A DNA stretch of 64,000 nt from Spinellus fusiger (Eukaryota; Mucoromycota; Mucoromycetes; Mucorales; Phycomycetaceae), in NCBI GenBank assembly GCA_025094145.1, contig JALLLS010000011.1, forward strand, positions 186,001 through 250,000, in the 5' to 3' direction. Of this stretch, positions 58,121-64,000 are shown piece after piece. Within the stretch, counting starts at the first letter, position 1. Each line of letters opens with the position of its first letter. Under the pieces are notes generated by a model, which saw nothing but the letters and a program-made list of their open reading frames with translations, searched no databases and was not told the origin of the DNA. Both the position numbers and the translations under genes were made by a program.

Positions 58121-58620
58121 GTCAAACAATGACAATTCATCCAGTATTATCATAAAAGAACAATTGGAACAACTGGTCAAGGAGCTTCAGTCAAAACTCC
58201 AGGTTGAAGGGCCAACACAAACGAACAGTACAGTTACTTCGTGAAGGAATTGCCTCCAATTTAGACAATATCCCCTTCTATAACCTTAAAAAGCAAGAAA
58301 AACCTTGCAAGAGAAATGGACACAAATACATACACGGAGAGTGGACAACCCCTGAGACCATCAACAAGAACTTAGTCCCGGAACTCAAGAATAAATTCAT
58401 GGTCGACACCTAGCTCTCTATGGATACACCTCAATCTTATAAGATCAGCAGTTGCTTCAGTGTACAGAGTCATACACTACATGGGACGCCACGTTGTTAA
58501 TACACTACATACTTGACAATGGGTATCATTCAGAAACAATATCCGTAAGACCAAGTACTTTGGCAAATTGGGTAAAATATACCATGGGTTGAGCTAGTGT
58601 AGACACAGACATGTATAAGG
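58121..58620 (+). pseudogene. Frameshifted coding relic, unidentified (probably transposon-derived)
   Basis: Three consecutive frames read like protein: MSNNDNSSSIIIKEQLEQLV and KELQSKLQVEGPTQTNSTVT (58121-58245), then NIPFYNLKKQEKPCKRNGHK with EWTTPETINKNLVPELKNKF (58204-58413), then SSLWIHLNLIRSAVASVYRV with IHYMGRHVV (58411-58515), ending at a stop. The frames overlap or abut, so the original gene was broken by at least two indels. I do not recognise the family. Position next to other transposon relics suggests a mobile-element gene. Confidence 0.45.
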
Positions 58621-59130
58621 CCCACTCGCTGAGATCAACAGTAAGCACCAAAGCAGTACAAAAAAAAAGGTAATGGTAACCAAACAGTAACACTTTTGAA
58701 ATAAAACTCTACTATAAACCGATAGCTCAAGACTCAATAAGCACACAGATTACAAATTCTATTTTCTTATTGGAAAACAATACCGCATTGTCGGTTCTTG
58801 TTTCAGCAACTTCAGGATTATTCTTTTTAGACAAATAATAAATAAATCTCAGATGCTTTTCTTTTCTGACAAATGTAAAAACGAATTTATGGCAATTTAT
58901 CGTCTTTGAGTTTTTAGGCCAATGGTATACAGAGCAGTAGAACGTGTAGTTAAACTCTTTTGTTTATTGATTGGAATGACTATGTCTTTTATACTTTTCT
59001 AATGGTACTAGATTCGGAGGTGTACAGTGGCCTGTGATAATTTTAGGGATATTTCACCTCTAGACCATAGTTCTACCCTCAAAAATAAAAAGTTTAGTTA
59101 AACAATTTTATTTATTGCTTTCTCACTATA

Positions 59131-59770
59131 ATGTCTACCTCATCTAACAGCAATAAACAACCCATAAGACCTTTTGGAAACAAGGACAAGGATATTGATG
59201 ACTTTACTCGTTGTCTTATTGCTCACAAGACCACTGTCAATGGTACCATCTATGCTATCACTTCTGCTAGATTTGGAGTTAATAGGCAGTCAATTTCCCG
59301 CATTGTAAAGAGATACAAAGAAATTGGATGCTTCAAGGCTAAAAAAAAAGAACTGGGTGTAAGTCTATTCTTAGTTATAGGGATGAGAGAGAGGTTGCAC
59401 ATAAAGTGGCAAGGAATTCATTCCAGACAATAGATTAACTTCACACGCAGATGACCACCAAAGTGTGCATAAGCACTTTCATAAAAATGATGAAGAAGCT
59501 TGGCCTATTTTCTTACAAGGTGGTTAAGAGACCTTCCCTCACCCATAAACACAGGAAGTTGAGGCCTGCTTGGGCCAAGGCTCAGCTTCACTGGACAGAA
59601 GAAGACTAGAAAACAGCCATCTTGGACCAATGAGTCAAAGTTTCAGTTGATGAGAACCAGCAACCTTACCCGAGTAGTACGAAAGAAGAAGTGTAGAAAG
59701 CACAAAAGGGCATTGTCATAATTAACACATGTATGGAAATCTTTCCAACAAACCTACCAAAACTAATTCA
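59131..59770 (+). pseudogene. Second, distinct Tc1/mariner-like transposase pseudogene
   Basis: Opens with MSTSSNSNKQPIRPFGNKDK and a helix-turn-helix (SARFGVNRQSISRIVKRYKE). It is then broken: KKLGLFSYKVVKRPSLTHK-like sequence follows in another frame near 59490-59540, and WTNESKFQL near 59620 corresponds to the first catalytic Asp region (here Glu). It ends without the rest of the DDE domain. It is not close to the relics at 28 and 33 kb. Confidence 0.65.
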
Positions 59771-60389
59771 ACATTAGACTCCTATTTTCTACCATTTGTG
59801 AAGTGAGTTAACTAAGACAAATTACCTTTTTATTGTTCATTTTCATTTTTTTTCTTTTTCTCTGCCAAACTCATCTCCGTTTTTGGCTCATTTTAATTTT
59901 ATTATAGCTATTATCAATCATCTTCTTTGTTGACGGATCTGCTGTTATTTATTCATTTTTATTTTTTATTTTTTCTTAATAATTCAATAGATAAAAGACA
60001 TCCTTTACCTGTCTAAAATACCTTTGTTCATTGTTGTTTTTCCTCTTTCTTATTATTGTTACTTAGTTTGATCTGTGATGAATATATTTTTATTGATATT
60101 TAACCCCTATTTATTTTTATCTTATCAACTAAACTCAATTTATCAACTAAGTTATTTTTTAAGGCCTAGAAGCTGTTTTGTTGGAAGATTAGAAGAATTT
60201 TCCCAAAGATACTGCAGATAGTCTTATAAACATAATAAATTGGAGATGTAGGGCTGTGATAGAAGCAAATTTTATACTTTATCTAATCTACAAGTTTTTA
60301 TTGTGTGTTTAATGTGTGTTTTTATGACAAAGAATAAGTATTTCTTATGACAGAAGCATACCGGGAAATGAAAAATGTCCCTAATTTTA
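59771..60389. other. Spacer between Tc1 relic and LINE relic
   Basis: T-rich sequence without a supported feature. Confidence 0.4.
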
Positions 60390-61740
60390 TTGCAAGTCAC
60401 TGTACAACGACAAACTCCTGTGAATTGTTTGTTGTATGCTGATGATGTGGCTCTTATGGGCTGCCCAGAAGATATACATTGAATGCTGGAACTTGCAGAA
60501 ATTCACTCGACCCTCCTTGGTTACAAATAGAGTCCTTCCAAATGTGAAGTACTCAATGCCCCGGCCAATGTGCCGTTTTACCTCTATGGCAACGAGCTTC
60601 CAACCTGTGATACTTTCAAGTACCTTGGTATCCTCTTTTCACGTCAAGGTATTAACCAAGACGCACTTTTCTCACACTAACAAGTCAAGGCAATTGCAGT
60701 AATGCAAAAGCTAAGAGGAATGGGTGTAAACATGTATGTCTTTGGGATTACAGCAGCCCTAAGAGCGTATACTGTTTTTGTTCGGCCTATTGTTGAGTAT
60801 GGGTTGGCTATTTGTAATGTCAATAGACTAGGCATCCGCCCGCTACAAATCTGTCAGTCTGCTTGTCTGAGACTTTGTCTTGCTAGATCTGCTACTGCTA
60901 GGTTTGGAACAATCCATGTTGCTCAATTAGCCGCCCTCCCTAACATATACTCTCGTTTCCTTTATCTGCAAGCCAAATTTGTTGAGCACACAGATATCCT
61001 TCTTGAAGACACCCTCCTCTGGTGCCTTGTCTTGCAGCTTGAAGCACCCTAGAGTAAAGCCAGATGGATTAATCTACGTGGCAATGTACTCTGGAAAAAT
61101 GCTCAAAGAATAGGACGGGCTCACAACCCTCCTAAATATCCATTAAAAGTAGCTTATCTTGAACGTCTTCAAAGTGAGATTACTAGTCTAGTACGTGGCA
61201 AGAATCCGCTGGTGACGGTAGCCCGTGGACTCTATAGACCTGTTTGGGATCCAATTCTTCTACTACCGTGCACGCGCAAAGAAAGACATTGTCTATTAAA
61301 ATGGAGGATTGCTTGGTTACCACCAACACCTTTAGTTCCTTGCCAATGTGGCCACCCATCTGCCAATCGGGACCACTTCCTTACTTGCACATTCGTTGAT
61401 CATAAACGCTTTATGTTCTTGTTCTTCCTAGTTCCTGCCCCACCACAAGACGTTCATCCAATTGACTATTGTCTAAATCTTTTGCCGCGCACGGTTAAGT
61501 CTTTTGTTAAATGGCGAGATCTTTGGCCTAGTTTTTTGATACTGCTGCAAGTTATTGATCAAACCACGTCTGCTCGAGACTTTAAGGTAGAGCCATCAGC
61601 TGGTAGCTTGCTCATTGAGGCTGCTGATGGGTGTGTTGAGCGGGAACGCCAACGCCACCATAGAGTGCAAAGACTCCTTCAGCAACAGACGCTGTATCCT
61701 CACTTCTCCTCCGATCTCTCCTCTACCATCCATTCTTAAC
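60390..61740 (+). pseudogene. 5'-truncated non-LTR retrotransposon (LINE) reverse-transcriptase 3' end
   Basis: It starts abruptly just before the reverse-transcriptase catalytic motif CLLYADDVALMG (60430). After several frameshifts come FKYLGILFSRQGINQDALFS, VMQKLRGMGVNMYVFGITAA and YTVFVRPIVEYGLAICNVNR, typical of the thumb region of LINE enzymes. Another frame has LERLQSEITSLVRGKNPLVT, LLPCTRKERHCLLKWRIAWL and a C-terminal zinc-knuckle-like CQCGHPSANRDHFLTC (C-x-C-x7-H-x4-C). 5' truncation is normal for LINEs. At least three frame breaks and stops make it inactive. No poly-A tail is evident after 61740. Confidence 0.85.
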
Positions 61741-62022
61741 CCGTTTAGCAAAGCCAGAAGCTGCTAGTGTAGTTGCTACATATATTCTCAGGATTGTCCG
61801 AGTTGCTCTAAGTATCACTCGTTGGATTTCGAATCACCACAGGATGACGGTTATCTTTTCGGTGTCCTGGTTTCCTTGCTGAATTTATGGCCTTTTGGAT
61901 GTCTATTCATAATTCTCATTTTACCATCATTTCTCATTTTTCATCATTTTTCCCTCATCTGAGGTTTTTTATTTCTCGGTCCTTCTGTTTCCCATTCATT
62001 TGCATTTTTTTTTCAAAAGTTC

Positions 62023-62445
62023 TCATAGGGTGGCCAACATGCCCAATGCGCGAATAGCATCCAACACCCATAAATAAAAATACTTTGAACTGTATATAGG
62101 CTGTATCTTACACTTCTTCCCAATAGCTGTGCTTTGCAAGAGACTTTCCATGGCATCCAGTGTTTTGGCTCCAACAATTATATTCCACTCTGTTTTGAAA
62201 TCGATGACTGCCAGACTAGTCCAACGGCCAGGGCTGTTGTTGATTCTTAGCTTGGCATTAGATCGTCCATGGGCGGTGTATGTAGTAGGGTCCCACAAGA
62301 AACGGAGCTTTAGTGGTGACTCTGTCTTTATACATAGACCTAATTGATCGGCAGTTTCTTTGGTTATTAGATCGGCAGCAGCTCCTTGGTCAGCCACTGC
62401 ATATACTCTTTTTCCTCCAATAGAAGCTTCTGGGAGAGTTACCTA
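62023..62445 (-). pseudogene. Retropepsin-like fragment of a Ty3-type LTR retrotransposon
   Basis: The frame reads (from the right) VTLPEASIGGKRVYAVADQG, AAADLITKETADQLGLCIKT, then WTSLAVIDFKTEWNIIVGAK. This is the pattern of retroviral-type aspartic proteases in gag-pol (active Asp, Gly-Ala, then a hydrophobic-Asp-ILG-like stretch), with D-Q-G where D-T/S-G is normal. Only this domain is left; no reverse transcriptase or LTR was found around it. An alternative is a domesticated protease-like gene, but it lacks a start and continuation. Confidence 0.5.
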
Positions 62446-63323
62446 ATGTGTGGAAATTTTCCCTCTTGTTATGGCGACATTTGATACCCCAGAAGGTTGT
62501 AGATTTTCATGGCCTCTTCTGAGCAGTTTTTGGGTGTGTGCTATTCAAAACACAATCTTCCTGAAAGCTTGACTATAAACTCGTTCTTGTATCCATGGAC
62601 TGGAAAGCTCTTGGCCAAAAATGCATACAGGTTCCCGGTGTTTTGATGACATTAGTCTCCACTGATTTGGCTGTTTTGTCACTTGGCTTTGTATTGAGTA
62701 GCATTGTAGTCAAGAAAGGGCTCAATTAGTCAAATAGACCTTTTCCCCATTCGCCCATTTCGTCCATCTAAGAGTTTATGTCCATAGACTCAATATCACC
62801 AGTAAAGATAGATGCTTGCTTGATGAAGAACTCTTGGGCAGTGGTAACATTCATTGTTGTAAAGTAATAGGAAAAAATAATTGTTCGAAATCCTTAAGCA
62901 AAAAAGTGTACTGTTTGGAATTATAAAGTATATTTCTCAAAGATGTAAAGGGTGCATCTGTTCCCTCTATTTATGATATTCTATATTACACCTATATGGA
63001 ATTACTATAACAGGTTCTCTTGAAATAAGTGGCTAGGTCTCCTTATTTATAACAATATTAATATAAATTGGCTTATTCTTGTCATCATTCACAATACATA
63101 ATAGTATTTTGAATTATTATATCACTCAGTGTTGCTTTGCACACTACATCAGAAAGCATTTATATGTTGTAATTGACAACTAGATAGTTTATCTATTTAC
63201 AATGACACTGCTTTTCATTACTGCAACATTGTTTATTAATAATAGCTGTTTTTTTTCCCTGTGCAAGGGATACTACTTTATTTATCATTTGTCATGTATG
63301 TGACATAGTATCCTATCTATGCA
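62446..63323. other. Spacer
   Basis: No gene seen on either strand; A+T-rich with a decayed coding-like start adjacent to the retropepsin relic. Confidence 0.4.
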
Positions 63324-64000
63324 TTAGACCTGACTCATGGTAGAGTAAATAATCAAGGGCTTACCAATGGCCTTTGGTGTTGAGACAGAATAACATATAA
63401 TATCCCCTTGTCTCTCACTTCCTAAGATTTGCATTGGTTTGTCTTTCCAATAAACTGTACGTTTTTTATCTGATTGACTAGTATTGACACTTTCTGTCAA
63501 TCGAGGAGGGTTTATTATTGCTGATTTCGATGGTTCTTTAGTATTATTTCTGTATTGATGTGTTCTTTTCCTACCTTCTGATGATGAGATGACAACAACA
63601 GGTTGAGGTATGTTGAATTTCTGTTTAGAACTCTTGACTAAAAATGGAGCGTATTGTTCAAAGTCTTCTACAGGCAGTTTTGAAGGCTTATTTGACGAAT
63701 CCGGCTTATAACGAGAAAGAGCAAGAGGATATGACTGAGGAAGAGGGTCTGTGTTTAAGCGGCAAGGCTTATGCTTGTTTGGTATTGGTGATTTTCCTCT
63801 ATTACTAAGTAAATCCTCCTTTTTATACTGCTCAAAAAGCTGGATCAGTGTGGGATCATTATTCATTCGCATGCTCCACTCTATGTCATGAGTGGGATGA
63901 TGTTGAAAACCACACATGTACCAGCGTAATGACTTGTACGAGTTACTTTGTCTCTTGTGCTTGATATACTTAATCATTTGTTTGAGGCTGATGGGAAATG
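63324..64000 (-). CDS. Unidentified protein, N-terminus probably beyond the right edge
   Basis: An open frame of 217 codons from ATG 63977, open further to the window edge (FPISLKQ before the Met), so the gene may continue outside. No known domain. Visible features: an aromatic/His-rich N-terminal part (LRWYMCGFQHHPTHDIEWSM), LFEQYKKEDLLSNRGKSPIP, a basic Ser-rich middle (SSSEGRKRTHQYRNNTKEPS) and a beta-like C-terminus (DIICYSVSTPKAIGKPLIIY). It has balanced composition and no repeats. The stop is at 63324-63326. Confidence 0.5.
   Translation of the reverse strand, partial: FPISLKQMIKYIKHKRQSNSYKSLRWYMCGFQHHPTHDIEWSMRMNNDPTLIQLFEQYKKEDLLSNRGKSPIPNKHKPCRLNTDPLPQSYPLALSRYKPDSSNKPSKLPVEDFEQYAPFLVKSSKQKFNIPQPVVVISSSEGRKRTHQYRNNTKEPSKSAIINPPRLTESVNTSQSDKKRTVYWKDKPMQILGSERQGDIICYSVSTPKAIGKPLIIYSTMSQV

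Overview
This window is nuclear DNA from a filamentous fungus. Early-diverging fungi (Mucoromycota, probably Mucorales) fit best. The reasons are: many short GT-AG introns (mostly 45-100 nt) with gtaag donors; A+T-rich spacers full of microsatellites; compact housekeeping genes (SLY1, SNU23, SCO1, RPS2, NSP1/NUP62, SEC2); and many decayed DNA transposons. The genus cannot be named from sequence alone. I see no prokaryotic features, rRNA, tRNA or CRISPR array.

Layout. 1-3148 (-): a gene cut by the left edge that joins a calponin-homology domain to a Cdc7/SepH-type (septation network) kinase. 6572-7639 (+): homeodomain protein. 8080-10364: transposon with a decayed Fanzor (eukaryotic TnpB-like) fragment, ending 86 bp before SLY1. 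10451-13099 (+) SLY1 and 13165-14051 (-) SNU23 are convergent. 17009-18463 (+): repeat-rich disordered protein. 18849-19893 (-) SCO1 and 20358-21185 (+) a UBL-BAG co-chaperone share a divergent promoter. 21366-22112 (-): doubtful hypothetical. 24841-26536 (-): equilibrative nucleoside transporter. 28080-34024: transposon-rich stretch with a Tc1 relic, the second Fanzor element (29305-30630) and a longer Tc1 relic. 35876-36646 (+): RPS2. 36911-38171 (+): two tandem calmodulin-like genes. 42275-43321 (-): cis-prenyltransferase (dolichol synthesis). 44096-45184: third element of the Fanzor-associated family, without a Fanzor ORF. 45606-47872 (-): rhodanese plus dual-specificity phosphatase. 48759-49488 (-): small coiled-coil protein. 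52885-54954 (+) NSP1/NUP62 and 55042-56659 (+) SEC2-like Rab exchange factor lie head-to-tail. 58-62.5 kb: graveyard of an unidentified relic, a Tc1 relic, a LINE 3' end and a retropepsin fragment. 63324-64000 (-): unidentified ORF cut by the right edge.

The genes do not form one pathway. Membrane traffic (SLY1, SEC2), protein quality control (BAG), calcium sensing and signalling (EF-hand pair, kinase, phosphatase) are scattered, as is usual in fungal chromosomes.

The most notable content is a family of TA-flanked, inverted-repeat transposons. Two of its three members carry broken genes whose C-terminus matches the TnpB/Fanzor signature (T-S-x-x-C, four-cysteine zinc finger, five residues, R-D). 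Other notable items are the CH-kinase fusion with a changed HRD motif, a 26-nt intron, an 8-nt microexon, and two apparent frameshifts in essential genes that may be assembly errors. Exon coordinates were worked out by hand from splice signals, reading phase and family motifs. For the complete multi-exon genes the exon lengths sum to a multiple of three, except NSP1, which is discussed below.
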